Shown in pieces: positions 18,445 through 29,099 of a stretch of DNA of 64,000 nt. Below the pieces are notes generated by a model. That model ran no database searches, was not told the origin of the DNA, and worked only from the letters and a program-made list of their open reading frames with translations. The stretch is from Flavobacterium sp. GTDB taxonomy: Bacteria; Bacteroidota; Bacteroidia; Flavobacteriales; Flavobacteriaceae. The stretch is from positions 62,001 through 126,000 of the forward strand of contig JADKDN010000003.1 of assembly GCA_016718345.1 (NCBI GenBank), read 5' to 3'. Position 1 is the stretch's first letter. Every line of letters starts with the position of its first letter. The position numbers were made by a program, and so were the translations under genes.

Positions 18445-20363
18445 ATGTCGAGTATCATTCAATTACTTCCCGACCATGTTGCCAACCAGATTGCTGCTGG
18501 AGAAGTCGTGCAGCGTCCTGCATCGGTCGTAAAGGAATTACTAGAAAATGCTGTTGATGCCAAGGCAACCGACATTAAATTGATTGTAAAGACGGTGGAA
18601 AATCATTAATTCAGGTTATTGATAATGGGTTAGGCATGAGTGTTACGGATGCACGACTGTGTTTTGAACGTCACGCGACCTCAAAGATTCGTCTGGCTGA
18701 AGATTTGTTTTCGTTGCATACTAAGGGTTTTCGTGGGGAAGCGTTGGCTTCAATAGCTGCTATTGCTCATGTAGAGATGAAAACCAAGCAGGATCAGGAA
18801 GAACTTGGAACGCATATTATCATTGAAGGGAGTAAATTCATTTCTCAGGAAGTGGCTGTTTTGCCAAAAGGAACTTCATTTGCTGTTAAGAATTTGTTTT
18901 TTAATATTCCCGCACGACGCAATTTCCTGAAGTCGGAAGTGGTGGAATACCGCCATATTGTGGATGAATTTCAACGAGTGGCTTTGGCGCATGCCAATAT
19001 TCATTTTACGTTTTACCACAATGGAAGTGAAATGTTTAATTTGCCTCCGTCGAATTTCAGGCAACGTATTGTGAATATTTTTTCGGGGAAAACCAACGAG
19101 AAATTAGTTCCTGTTCAAGAAGAAACCGAGATTGTACAGATTAAAGGATTTGTGAGTAAGCCTGAATTTGCGAAGAAGAGCAGAGGAGAACAGTTTTTCT
19201 TTGTGAATGACCGTTTTATAAAAAGTGGGTATTTGCATCATGCTATTATGGCTGCTTATGAAGGTTTGCTTAAAGACGGGGCGCAACCAAGTTATTTTTT
19301 ATACTTACAGGTGCCACCCAACACGATTGATATTAATATTCATCCCACTAAAACGGAGATTAAATTTGACGATGAGCACGCCTTGTATGCCATTTTGCGC
19401 TCGGCAGTGAAACACAGTTTGGGACAATTTAATATTGCGCCAGTTTTAGATTTTGACAGAGACTCTAATTTAGATACGCCCTACCATTACAAAAATTTGG
19501 AAGGCGCAATTCCTACCATTCAAGTAGATGGAAATTACAATCCGTTTTCGGAAGATGTGCCCAAAAAGTCATTCAAAGCAGATGCTTCCTATTCGAATAA
19601 AAAATCGGGAATGGATATGCTGATTTTGCTAAACATGCCGCAAGTTGGGAAGGTTTGTATGTAGGTTTAAAATCTGACACGGACTCTAGTTTTGAAAGGG
19701 AATTAACACAAAAGACACTTGTTGAAAAACGATACGATTCATCTAGAAAGTGATGAAGTCACGGCTTCTTTATTTGATGGCGATGAGGTAGAAAAAGCGG
19801 TTAATAAAACCTATCAAATACATAGAAAGTACATTGTAAACCCTATTAAATCGGGGATGGTTATTGTAGACCAGCATCGTGCACATCAACGTGTTTTGTA
19901 TGAGCAATTTTTAACTAATATGACGGTGCATCACGCATCCAGTCAGCAATTGTTGTTTCCTTTGCAGTTGCATTTTTCAAAAAATGAAATGGTTTTAATC
20001 GCAGAGTTGAAAGAAGCGTTAATCAATACGGGTTTTGTTTTTGGGGAAAATGACGGAGAGAGTATCACTATTCTAGGATTGCCAACACGTGTTTCTGAAA
20101 GTGAAGTGTCGGTGGTTTTGGAACAGCTTTTAAGTGATTTACACAATGGAATTCCTGAGAATAGTTTTAGCCAAAATGATAGTATAGCAAAATCATTGGC
20201 ACGAAGTCCGGCTGTGAAAACAGGTATGACGCTTACGGAGAAAGAACAAGAGAATTTGGTTAATGGACTTTTTGCCTGTAAAGAACCCAATGTTTCTCCT
20301 TTTCAAAAACCTACTTTCATCACTTTGCGTGTGGAAGATTTAGATAAAAAATTCGCATTATGA
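18445..20363 (+). CDS. mutL: DNA mismatch repair protein MutL (frameshifted)
   Basis: GHKL ATPase that couples MutS to downstream repair. It starts MSSIIQLLPDHVANQIAAGEVV; ATP-lid and metal motifs ENAVDA, DNGLGM, RHATSKI and TKGFRGEAL follow. The frame breaks at about 18590 (AAAGACGG), again near 19640-19660, and near 19715. The C-terminal dimerisation domain has DQHRAHQRVLYEQF and ACKEPNVSPFQKPTF. Restored length is about 640 residues, normal. Its last four bases overlap the rhomboid start (ATGA). Confidence 0.93.
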
Positions 20364-21109
20364 TGAATATCACGCCTACTGTTAAGCAGTTACTAATCAT
20401 TAATATTTTATTTTTCATAGGCACGCAGTTTGTTGGTGAAGGCGCTTATGATTACTTGGCTTTATTTTTTATTGAAAATGCTAAGTTTAAAGGTTGGCAG
20501 GTACTTACGCATATGTTTATGCATGGCGGATTAATGCACATTGCGTTTAATATGTTTGCGTTGTATTCTTTTGGGTCAGCATTAGAGCATTTTTGGGGAG
20601 GTAAAAAGTTTTTGTTTTTCTATATTTCCTGTGGATTAGGTGCGGCATTATTGCATACAGGGGTAAATTATTATCTTTTTCACAACGGATTGAATACGCT
20701 TATTGAAGCTGGTTTTTCTAAAGTAGATGTTTTTAATTTATTGAATGAAGGAAAGATAGATACAAGATGGACAGATGTTTTGGGTGCTTCAGGAATAGAA
20801 CGTTTTGCAGGTTCGTTTGTATCGCCGGCAGTTGGCGCATCAGGAGCTATTTATGGTTTGTTAGTCGCTTTTGCTTATATGTTTCCTAATGCTGAATTGG
20901 CTCTAATGTTTATTCCAATACCTATTAAAGCCAAGTATTTTGTACCCGGATTATTGTTAGTAGATTTGTTTTTAGGTGTTTCAGGAAAATCTATTTTTGG
21001 TGGTTCAGGAGGAATTGCACATTTTGCACATATAGGAGGAGCTATCATTGGATTTTTTATGATGTGGTATTGGAAGAAAAACCAGTTTGATAATAATCGT
21101 TGGAATTAG
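20360..21109 (+). CDS. Rhomboid family intramembrane serine protease
   Basis: 249 residues with about six membrane segments. The catalytic Ser is in GASGAIYG near residue 160 and the His in HFAHIGGA near residue 222; HGGLMHIAFNM supplies the usual HxxxN of the oxyanion region. It starts within the mutL stop, so translation is probably coupled. It is the first of two tandem rhomboids that share little sequence beyond the motifs, so they are unlikely to be a recent duplicate. Confidence 0.92.
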   Translation: MMNITPTVKQLLIINILFFIGTQFVGEGAYDYLALFFIENAKFKGWQVLTHMFMHGGLMHIAFNMFALYSFGSALEHFWGGKKFLFFYISCGLGAALLHTGVNYYLFHNGLNTLIEAGFSKVDVFNLLNEGKIDTRWTDVLGASGIERFAGSFVSPAVGASGAIYGLLVAFAYMFPNAELALMFIPIPIKAKYFVPGLLLVDLFLGVSGKSIFGGSGGIAHFAHIGGAIIGFFMMWYWKKNQFDNNRWN

Positions 21110-21133
21110 TTTAAAGAGAAAGATACATCAAGT

Positions 21134-22003
21134 ATGAATATTTTAGAGGATTTAAAAATACAATATAAAATGGGTGGTTTTGAACAAAAAATCATCTATT
21201 GGAACATTAGTACATTTTTAATTTCAATTGTATTTTTTTATCAATTCAAATTAGGATTTTTTGATTTCCCTAATTGGATTTCATTGTCCTCCAATTGGGA
21301 AACGGTTTTGTTTGCACCATGGACCTTGCTTTCTTACTCGTTTTTTCATGCTGGGTTTTTCCACCTATTTTTCAATATGGTGGTGTTGAATTTTTCTGGT
21401 CGAATTTTTCTCACTTTCTTCTCTCAAAAGCAGTTTTTAGGATTGTATTTGTTGAGTGCTTTTTTTGCAGGAATTATTTTTGATATAAGCTATTCTTTAC
21501 TTGGATTAGGTCAAGATACTTCAATTGTTGGGGCTTCGGGAGCTATAATGGCGATATTAATGGCAACTGCAACTTATGCTCCATTTATGAATTTGAGGCT
21601 GTTGTTGATTGGCAATGTGCGGCTATGGCAATTTGCTTTTGTGATTTTGTTACTCGATCTTATCCAAATTTTTGTTGAAAATACGGGTGGTCATATTGCA
21701 CATTTGGCTGGAGCTTTTTTTGGTTTTATCTTTATTAAATTGCTACAGAATGGGACTGATTTAAGTAATGGGGTTACAACAGTTTTGGATTTTTTCACCA
21801 ATTTATTTAGCTCGAAAAAGGCAACTCCATTTAAAAAAGTACACAGAAATTATAATTCAAACGCCGAGAAAAAATCGTCTAAGATAATTTTGAAAGACAA
21901 GTCTCAACAACAAATTGATGAGATATTAGATAAAATTAGCCAATCAGGGTATGATAGTTTAACAAAAGAAGAAAAAGAATTTTTATTCAAAGTAGGCAAA
22001 TAG
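21134..22003 (+). CDS. Second rhomboid family protease
   Basis: 289 residues. Catalytic GASGAIMA and HIAHLAGA motifs and HAGFFHLFFNM are present. Unlike the upstream rhomboid it has a ~70-residue cytoplasmic tail rich in Lys/Ser (PFKKVHRNYNSNAEKKSSK) with a short helical ending (QQQIDEILDKISQSG). That tail is common in Flavobacteria rhomboids. It lies 24 bases after the first rhomboid and nine before the EEP gene. Confidence 0.92.
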   Translation: MNILEDLKIQYKMGGFEQKIIYWNISTFLISIVFFYQFKLGFFDFPNWISLSSNWETVLFAPWTLLSYSFFHAGFFHLFFNMVVLNFSGRIFLTFFSQKQFLGLYLLSAFFAGIIFDISYSLLGLGQDTSIVGASGAIMAILMATATYAPFMNLRLLLIGNVRLWQFAFVILLLDLIQIFVENTGGHIAHLAGAFFGFIFIKLLQNGTDLSNGVTTVLDFFTNLFSSKKATPFKKVHRNYNSNAEKKSSKIILKDKSQQQIDEILDKISQSGYDSLTKEEKEFLFKVGK

Positions 22004-22012
22004 CAAACATAA

Positions 22013-23057
22013 ATGAAGCGACTTTCATGGTTTAATAAAATGATGTTTTTTTTCAATTTAGTTCTTACTATATTGACTTTCATTGCTTATCTATTGCCTT
22101 TTTTAGCTCCAAAAGTGTTTCCTTTTCTATCTGTTTTAACCCTAGTATTGCCTTTTTTCTTAATACTAAATGGGTTGTTTTTTGTGTTTTGGTTGATACA
22201 ATTCAAAAAAGCGAATGTTCCTCTCGGGATTGGTCTTGTTGATGGGAATTACATTTATCAATAAATTCTATAAATTTTCAGCTAAGGATTTGCCTGAAAG
22301 CGAAAATGATTTCATTGTGATGAGTTATAATGTAAGATTATTTAATTTATTTGATTGGATTTCTAAAGACGTTACTCACGAGATTCAAGCCTTTATTAAT
22401 GATAAAAATCCCGACATTTTGTGCATTCAAGAATATTCCACGGGAGCAAATATCGATTTGAAAGTGTACACCCATCGCTATATTTTTATGCAGGGCAATA
22501 AGATAAAAACGGGTCAAGCTATTTTTTCTAAATTTCCAATTATTAACGAAGGGAATCTAGTATTCCCTGATTCAAATAACAATGTCATTTTTGCCGATAT
22601 TAAAAAAGGGAAAGATATTATTAGGGTCTACAATATGCAGTTGCAGTCTATAAAAATTTCTCCGGATGTAAACGAAATTTCAGAAAATATAGATGTTATC
22701 AATCAGCAGAAATCACAACTGGTGATTAATAGAATTAGCGTTGCTTTCAAGAAACAGCAGCAACAAGCTGAGATTATCAAGAATCATAAAAAAGAGTGTG
22801 AATATCCTATTATCATTTGTGGCGATATGAACAATAGCCCTTTTTCGTATGTGTATCGAAATATCAAGGGAAATTTAAAGGATACCTTTGAAGAAGCAGG
22901 AAGTGGATTTGGGAAAACCTATAATTTCAAATATTACCCAGTGCGAATAGATTATATTTTTGCTGATGCAAAGATGAAAGTAAAAAGGTTTGAGAATTTC
23001 CCAGAATTTGAAAATTCTGATCACTATCCGTTGATGACGAGATTGTCAATGGAGTAA
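22013..23057 (+). CDS. Endonuclease/exonuclease/phosphatase family protein (frameshifted)
   Basis: Three N-terminal membrane helices (about residues 10-95) precede a metal-dependent EEP domain with MSYNVRLFN, DILCIQEYS, ICGDMNNSPFSYVY and NSDHYPLM, covering the catalytic Asn, Glu, Asp and His. The frame breaks near 22225-22240 inside the third helix. Restored length about 347 residues. The domain should face the periplasm; substrate may be a nucleic acid or phospholipid. Nine bases after rhomboid two, hence same operon. Confidence 0.88.
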
Positions 23058-23062
23058 TAGCA

Positions 23063-23674
23063 TTAAATCGTTTGATTCTTCAAATAATCCAAAGCGTATC
23101 TTCCTTCGTTAAACAACAAATCCAGAATACTTAAATTAGTGATAAAACCATGCTTGTCATCAAAGACTTGTGTGTATTTGTCAAAATTAGAACCGTCTTT
23201 TTTTCCATTAGCTAAAAATCTAAAATCGGAATATTCAGGAACTTCATGGAAATATTCTACAGTCTTTTTGAAGTTTAAAGATAGTCTCAAGCATTTTGAA
23301 ACGACTTCCATAGTTTCAAAATTTAAGTCCATCAAAAAAGTATGTTTTTTGGTGAAAATTGGTGTCAACTCATCCTCAAAAAACTCAAAAAAAGGAGAAG
23401 TTCTATACGCTGCTTCTAGTGATTTAAAATGTTGTTTTTGCCAATCGAATGAAGTTTCCAGTTGAACGTCTTTGGTTTTCTGATGTTTTTCTTTGCTATG
23501 TTTTATTGGAATATTTAATAATTGTATTCCATTTGGACTGTATATATAGGTCCTATTTCTATTGGTTTGTTTCTGAAAGTTATCTTCAACTTCAAAAGTA
23601 ATTGAATCAGATTGCGCCATCGCTACATAATGACTTATGGATGGAAAATAAGTTGGATATAACAGTACATTCAT
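23063..23674 (-). CDS. WbqC family protein
   Basis: 203 residues. It begins with the family pattern LLYPTYFPSISHYVAMAQ, then NRTYIYSPNGIQLLNIPI, DWQKQHFKSLEAAYRTSPFF and a conserved C-terminal region. WbqC-like proteins are often found in sugar or glycolipid loci but have no proven activity. It lies just after lepB on the same strand (23 bases) and ends five bases from the convergent EEP gene. Confidence 0.88.
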   Translation of the reverse strand: MNVLLYPTYFPSISHYVAMAQSDSITFEVEDNFQKQTNRNRTYIYSPNGIQLLNIPIKHSKEKHQKTKDVQLETSFDWQKQHFKSLEAAYRTSPFFEFFEDELTPIFTKKHTFLMDLNFETMEVVSKCLRLSLNFKKTVEYFHEVPEYSDFRFLANGKKDGSNFDKYTQVFDDKHGFITNLSILDLLFNEGRYALDYLKNQTI

Positions 23675-23697
23675 CTTCGGTACTTTAAAGAAACAGA

Positions 23698-25014
23698 TTA
23701 AGCGTTTTCTTTTTTCTTATTCATATAAAAAGAAATTCCGAAGTATGCTGCAAGACCAATCAAGAAAAATTTGAAATAGGAGTAAGGCTGTCCTTCACCA
23801 CCAACAGTTGTAAACACACGATCCCATCGTACTTTATTTATACCTTTTCCGTTTGAATCTAAACTCATCCAAATAAACACAGGTTTACCCACGATGTGAT
23901 CTTCTGGAACGTAACCCCAATAACGACTGTCTTCTGAGTTGTGACGGTTGTCTCCCATCATCCAAAAATAATTTTGCTTGAAGGTATAGGAATTGGCAAT
24001 TTGGCCATTAATTCGTATTTCTGTTCCGTTTATTTTCAAATTATTGCCTTCATATTCGGTGATAATTCTTCTATAAAAAGGCAAGTTTTCAGGATTTAAA
24101 TCTATTTTTTTTCCTTTTTGTGGAATATATATTGGACCGTAATTGTCTTTGTTCCATTTGTTTTTTATTTGCGGGAAAACACTTGGTTCAGGGATGTAAG
24201 AAACGTTTCTTCCTATGTTGGTAACAATGGGATTGTTTTTCAGTCTATTGGCAGTTTCCATCTTTTATTTGAAGGGTATCGCCTGGAATTCCTTGACATC
24301 GTTTAACGTAATTTGATTTTTTGTCAATGGGTTTATCCGCTTTTCTTTTTGAAGTATCAAAGAATTTATAAACCGTATCTACAGGCCAGTTAAAAACTAC
24401 AATATCATTTCGTTTGATATCTTGTATGCCAGGCAATCTAAAATAAGGAAGCTGTGGCCAATTGAGATATGATTTTTTATGCAATAAAGGAATCGTATCG
24501 TGTACCATTGGCATAGCTACTGTTGTCATTCGCCCACCAATAAAGATTTTTCTAAGGATGAGGTCGGAATGGTATAAGGTTGCATGACATAAGTATGGAC
24601 TAATGTGGCAACTATTACGGCAAATAACAAGGAGCTAATGGTGTCAGCAGTCTTGTTGGTAGGGATTAAGCTTCTATCGGAAATATAATTGAGTTCTTGA
24701 GTATAGTTTATATAGTAGATGTAAAATCCAAGAGTTCCTATGCCCAAAGCAGTATCTAAAGTTGAATTTTTACCAAAACTTCTCATTGTTTCCACCCAAA
24801 CAACAGGAAACATAATGAGGTTTATAATAGGAAAAAACAGTAAAACAGTCCACCAAGTAGGACGATTAATAATTTTCATCAGCACTATTGCATTATAAAC
24901 AGGGACGATGGCTTCCCAACGTTTTCTACCTGCAGCTTCATATAATTTCCAAGTTCCCATGAAGTGTATTATCTGCACAATCAGGAAAAATACTAACCAT
25001 TGATATAGTGTCAT
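23698..25014 (-). CDS. lepB: Signal peptidase I, interrupted by two apparent internal deletions
   Basis: Membrane protease removing Sec signal peptides. The Flavobacterium form has an N-terminal multi-helix region (residues 1-135). The Ser box PYTIPTSSLEKSLLVG and Lys box YVKRCQGIPGDTLQIKDG are present, as is MMGDNRHNSEDSRYWGYVPEDHIVG. The segment normally following LLVG (DFLFVSKFHYGA-type, about 15 residues) is missing at 24527, and about 60 residues are missing between IKDG and ETANRLKNN at about 24255. Both junctions also change frame. Span is about 439 codons against about 520 expected from memory of the family. Confidence 0.88.
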
Positions 25015-25091
25015 AAAATTTTGTTTTTTTGATTAGAATAAAAAAAAATTTTTTGTTACGAATCTTCAGTTCGATTAACTGAATTTTAACA

Positions 25092-25802
25092 TTATACTAA
25101 AGTATTGAAATTCAATACATCTTTCATAGTAAAAATTCCTTTTTTTCCAACAATCCATTCGGCAGCAATTACGGCTCCAAGGGCAAAACCTTCCCTGTTG
25201 TGGGCTGTATGTTTTATTTCAATAGCGTCTATAAGTGAATTGTAGGTCACTGTATGTGTACCAGGAACAGTTCCAATTCTTTTTGATTCGATATGAATTT
25301 CATTGGTTTTAGGCTCTTCAAGAGTCCAATTGGTGTATAAACTATTTTCAATGACTCCTTTTGCAAGTGAAATAGCGGTTCCACTGGGAGCATCTAGTTT
25401 TTGAGTGTGATGAATTTCTTCCATTTGGACTTTATAGGTGTCAAATTTTGACATCATTTTTGCTAAATACTCATTAAGTTCAAAAAATAAATTTACGCCT
25501 AGACTAAAGTTAGAACTAGAAATAAAGCGCCATTTTTTTTCTTTGCAAAGCGATACCATTTCATCATAATGTTCTAACCAACCCGTAGTGCCTGAAATTA
25601 CAGGCACATTTTCATGAAAACAACTCGAGATATTACTAACAGCAACCGCTGGAATACTAAAATCAATAGCTACATCGGCATTTGATAGACCATAGTAGGT
25701 ATTGAATTCATCTTTTCTCAAAACAATTTCGTGTCCTCTTTCTAAGGCAATTTTTTCAATGGCTTGACCCATTCTTCCATATCCTAAAAGTGCTATTTTC
25801 AT
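25092..25802 (-). CDS. dapB: 4-hydroxy-tetrahydrodipicolinate reductase
   Basis: Reduces the DapA product in lysine and diaminopimelate synthesis. Intact, 236 residues. NAD(P)-binding GYGRMGQAIE at the start, SGTTGW near residue 75, and the catalytic/substrate segment HHTQKLDAPSGTA near residue 130. Overlaps the stop of the DUF5683 gene by one base, so it is translated from the ParAB-DUF5683 transcript. The 77-base gap to lepB holds a long A run and a weak palindrome. Confidence 0.96.
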   Translation of the reverse strand: MKIALLGYGRMGQAIEKIALERGHEIVLRKDEFNTYYGLSNADVAIDFSIPAVAVSNISSCFHENVPVISGTTGWLEHYDEMVSLCKEKKWRFISSSNFSLGVNLFFELNEYLAKMMSKFDTYKVQMEEIHHTQKLDAPSGTAISLAKGVIENSLYTNWTLEEPKTNEIHIESKRIGTVPGTHTVTYNSLIDAIEIKHTAHNREGFALGAVIAAEWIVGKKGIFTMKDVLNFNTLV

Positions 25803-26359
25803 CAGAATGTGTAGTTTAAAGCAAGACCAAGATTGGTCTTGTAGTTGATGTCGTTTTGATCTATTTTTGGATGTAATGATAAATTATCATTAACATTAAA
25901 TTGCAGTAAATGAGCATCAACATTTGCATCAACAATGTTTAAAATGTAAAAACCTACAGTTAGCAATAGGGAAATATCTCTATTTCTTTGATGAAAACGT
26001 TGTGCTTGAATTAATCGAGAGTCATCGAGGTATTGGAATTTATCATTATTGTAACCTGCTAATCTATTTTTATAGGCATCTCGATATTGATTGTATTTTC
26101 TATTATTCCAAGTGTAGTAATATAAACTGGTTCCCATAGCACCATATACTATTGGAATTTTCCAATATTTTTTATTGTAGGCTTGCCCTAAACCGGGAAG
26201 TACGGCGGAGTAAAATGCTGCTCTTGCAGGAGCCAATGGATTGATTTCTTTGCTTTTTACCGTATCTTTTGATACAAGTATTGTTTCAGATTTAACTTGA
26301 GCAAAAACCAAGGCATTTCCAAAGACTAAAAAAAGTATTATGGTTATATATCTGTACAC
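25802..26359 (-). CDS. DUF5683 domain protein
   Basis: 185 residues with an N-terminal signal peptide (ITIILFLVFGNALVFAQ). The conserved core PARAAFYSAVLPGLGQAYNKKYW and a following membrane helix are typical of DUF5683, a Bacteroidota family always near parB/dapB/lepB. It ends with a beta-strand-like tail (LGLALNYTF). Function unknown. One-base overlaps with parB upstream and dapB downstream show tight operon packing. Confidence 0.9.
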   Translation of the reverse strand: MYRYITIILFLVFGNALVFAQVKSETILVSKDTVKSKEINPLAPARAAFYSAVLPGLGQAYNKKYWKIPIVYGAMGTSLYYYTWNNRKYNQYRDAYKNRLAGYNNDKFQYLDDSRLIQAQRFHQRNRDISLLLTVGFYILNIVDANVDAHLLQFNVNDNLSLHPKIDQNDINYKTNLGLALNYTF

Positions 26360-27258
26360 TAACCTTTTATCAATTTAATAATTCTGTTGAAATCCTCCTC
26401 AGAATGAAAAGGAATTGCGATTTTTCCTTTGCCATTTCCAGCCACTTTAATGTCTACTTTTGTTCCAAAAAAGGTCGAAATTAGTTTTTTATCATCAGTT
26501 GCTATATCAAAAGAACTCCCTTTTGGCGCTTTAGTTGGATTAGGCTTTAAGCTTTCTTGATAGGTTTTTACTAGAGCTTCAGTTTCGCGAACCGATAAAT
26601 TTTGACTTACAATTTTTTGATAGATATCCGTTTGAACGTCTTGATCTTCAATATTGATAATGGCTCGACCGTGTCCCATGCTTATGAATCCATCACGAAT
26701 TCCAGTTTGAATAATTGGGTCAAGCTTTAAAAGACGTAAATAGTTAGCAATTGTGGAGCGTTTTTTTCCAACCCGATCACTCATTTGCTCTTGTGTCAAT
26801 TGAATTTCCTCAATCAATCGTTGATAGGAAAGTGCAATCTCTATGGGGTCTAAATCATGACGTTGAATGTTTTCAACCAATGCCATGATAAGAGATTCAT
26901 TATCGTTTGCAATTCTTATATAAGCTGGAATGACAGTTAATCCAGACATTTTTGAAGCCCGTAATCTTCGTTCTCCAGAGATTAATTGGTACTTATTGAA
27001 ATCAATTTTTCTAACAGTAATGGGTTGAATTACTCCTAATTCGCGTATAGAAGTAGCTAATTCTTTTAGTGATTCTTCATTAAAAGTGCTTCTAGGCTGA
27101 CACGGATTAATTTCAATGGAGTCTATTTCACGCTCAATAATATTTCCTACTACCTTATCAGCATTTTTATCTTCAACCGACTGAATGTTGTTTTCAGGGT
27201 CTTTCAGTAATGCGGATAATCCTCTTCCTAACGCTTGTTTTTTTACTACTTGTGTCAT
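26359..27258 (-). CDS. parB: Chromosome partitioning protein ParB
   Basis: 299 residues. The N-terminal CTP-hydrolysing domain has RSTFNEESLKELATSI, PITVRKI and SGERRLRASKMSG; the central HTH is QEQMSDRVGKKRSTIANYLRLLKL; a short C-terminal dimer domain follows a linker. It binds parS sites and works with ParA. No canonical parS motif was seen within this window. Intact; starts nine bases after the corrected parA stop. Confidence 0.95.
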   Translation of the reverse strand: MTQVVKKQALGRGLSALLKDPENNIQSVEDKNADKVVGNIIEREIDSIEINPCQPRSTFNEESLKELATSIRELGVIQPITVRKIDFNKYQLISGERRLRASKMSGLTVIPAYIRIANDNESLIMALVENIQRHDLDPIEIALSYQRLIEEIQLTQEQMSDRVGKKRSTIANYLRLLKLDPIIQTGIRDGFISMGHGRAIINIEDQDVQTDIYQKIVSQNLSVRETEALVKTYQESLKPNPTKAPKGSSFDIATDDKKLISTFFGTKVDIKVAGNGKGKIAIPFHSEEDFNRIIKLIKG

Positions 27259-27266
27259 AAAACCTA

Positions 27267-28027
27267 TTAACTGTTTTTCTGTATAATTTCTTGAGCTAAA
27301 AGCAAATAATTTGTTGCTCCCTTGCTTGTTGCATCATAATTAATGATGCTTTCCCCATAACTTGAGCTTCACTTAGCTTGACATTTCTTTGAATGATAGT
27401 ATTAAAAACCATGTCATTGAAATGTTTTTGAACTTCCTCAACCACTTGATTGGATAATCGCAATCTAGAATCAAACATGGTCAATAATAATCCTTCAATA
27501 TCTAGTTCTGGATTATGAATTTTTTGAACACTTTTGATGGTATTCAATAATTTTCCTAGACCTTCCAAGGCATAATATTCGCATTGAATTGGAATTATAA
27601 CTGAGTCTGCCGTGAGTGCATTTAAAGTCAATAATCCTAAAGATGGCGCGCAGTCAATCAAAATATAATCATAATTATCTTTGACGCTTTCTAAGGCTTG
27701 TTTCAGCATGTATTCTCTGTTTTCCTTGTCGACCAATTCTATTTCTATGGCAACCAAGTCAATATGAGCAGGAATAACATCTACATTTGGAGCTGAAGAC
27801 TTAATAATTGCTTCTTCGGGACGATTGCTGTGTTCTACGATTTGATAGGTGCCAACAGCGATATTTTCAATATCAATACCCAGACCTGAACTTGCATTAG
27901 CTTGTGGATCGGCATCAATAAGTAACACTTTTTTTTCTAAAACTCCTAGTGATGCTGCCAAGTTTACAGAGGTTGTTGTTTTTCCAACGCCTCCTTTTTG
28001 ATTGGCTATAGCAATGATTTTGCCCAT
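27267..28027 (-). CDS. parA: Chromosome partitioning ATPase ParA/Soj (C-terminal frameshift)
   Basis: Walker-type ATPase with deviant Walker A KGGVGKTTTSVNLAA at the start, LLIDADPQANASSGLG and ILIDCAPSLGLLTLNA. The uninterrupted frame ends at 27296 with an abnormal tail (EQQIICF); the alternative frame after QQ gives NYLLLAQEIIQKNS and a stop at 27267-27269, as in relatives. I therefore place a single-base loss near 27300-27310. About 253 residues. Confidence 0.95.
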
Positions 28028-28172
28028 TTACTCTTTCTAATTTTGAGCCGTAAAAATACAATTTTTTATGGTTTTTTCAAGGCTTATTTGTTAACAAAAG
28101 TTAATATTGAAACATTCGTAGTTTTTCTGACTTTTTTCTCTATTTTAAAAAGGGTTTCCTATGTTTTATTGC

Positions 28173-28198
28173 AAAAAAAGAGAACTTGCTAGGTTCTC
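28173..28198 (-). terminator. Rho-independent terminator after SDR gene
   Basis: On the minus strand GAGAAC pairs with GTTCTC around a seven-base loop (28198-28180), followed by seven T (28179-28173). It lies 20 bases after the SDR stop and between two minus-strand units. Confidence 0.75.
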
Positions 28199-28217
28199 AT
28201 TTTTTACTTCATTAGAT

Positions 28218-29099
28218 TTATTTATTCTTCTTAGCTTTAATCATCATCTCTAACATATCCCACATTTCTTCGGGAATCTGCTCTAGTAAATTAAACTGTC
28301 CCGCCCCTTTTAACCATTCTCCACCATCTATAACGACAACTTCACCATTGATGTAGGCTGAAAAATCGGAAACTAAATAGGCAGCTAAGTTCGCTAATTC
28401 TTGATGGTCTCCCACACGCTTCAGCGGTACTTTTTTAGCCATATCAAATTTTTCGGCTAAATCTCCAGGGAGCAATCTGTCCCAAGCGCCTTTGGTAGGA
28501 AATGGGCCAGGAGCAATGGCATTAGAACGAATGCCATATTTTGCCCATTCTACAGCTAAACTTTTTGTCATCGCAAGAACTCCGGCTTTTGCGGTGGCGC
28601 TTGGCACTACATAGGCCGAACCTGTAAAGGCATACGTTGTTACAATGTTTAAGATTGTCGCTGATTCTTGTTTGGTTTCTATCCAATGTTTGCCAAAAGC
28701 TAAGGTGCAATTTTTGGAGCCTTTCAGGACAATGTCAATTACAGTATCAAAGGCATTGGCAGACAATCTCTCGGTAGGAGAAATAAAATTTCCTGCCGCA
28801 TTATTTAACAGAACATCTGCTTTTCCGAATGTTTTGAGTACTTCTTGTAACATGTTTTCGACTTGATCATAATGACGGACATCACATTGAATAGGCAAGC
28901 ATTTTCCACCAGTTTCTGTTTCAAGTTCGAGAGCTGTTTTTTTTAGTTTTTCTATGTCTCGTGAAGTTATAGTTACTTTAGCACCTAACTCAAGGAAATA
29001 TTTGGTCATGGCTTTGCCTAAACCGCTTCCGCCACCGGTTACAACTATTACTTTGCCTTCTAAGGCGTTATCACGAAGCATTTTTGCTGAAAAGTTCAT
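28218..29099 (-). CDS. Short-chain dehydrogenase, 2,4-dienoyl-CoA reductase-like
   Basis: 293 residues, intact. NADP-binding TGGGSGLGKAM, LLNNAAGNF, and the C-terminal region SNAIAPGPFPTKGAWDRL and YINGEVVVIDGGEWL. The catalytic stretch reads PSATAKAGVLAMTKSLAVEW, with Lys but without the Tyr of YxxxK, a feature of 2,4-dienoyl-CoA reductases that use a different Tyr. This points to beta-oxidation of unsaturated fatty acids. Flanked by a terminator downstream and by a repeat region upstream. Confidence 0.85.
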   Translation of the reverse strand: MNFSAKMLRDNALEGKVIVVTGGGSGLGKAMTKYFLELGAKVTITSRDIEKLKKTALELETETGGKCLPIQCDVRHYDQVENMLQEVLKTFGKADVLLNNAAGNFISPTERLSANAFDTVIDIVLKGSKNCTLAFGKHWIETKQESATILNIVTTYAFTGSAYVVPSATAKAGVLAMTKSLAVEWAKYGIRSNAIAPGPFPTKGAWDRLLPGDLAEKFDMAKKVPLKRVGDHQELANLAAYLVSDFSAYINGEVVVIDGGEWLKGAGQFNLLEQIPEEMWDMLEMMIKAKKNK

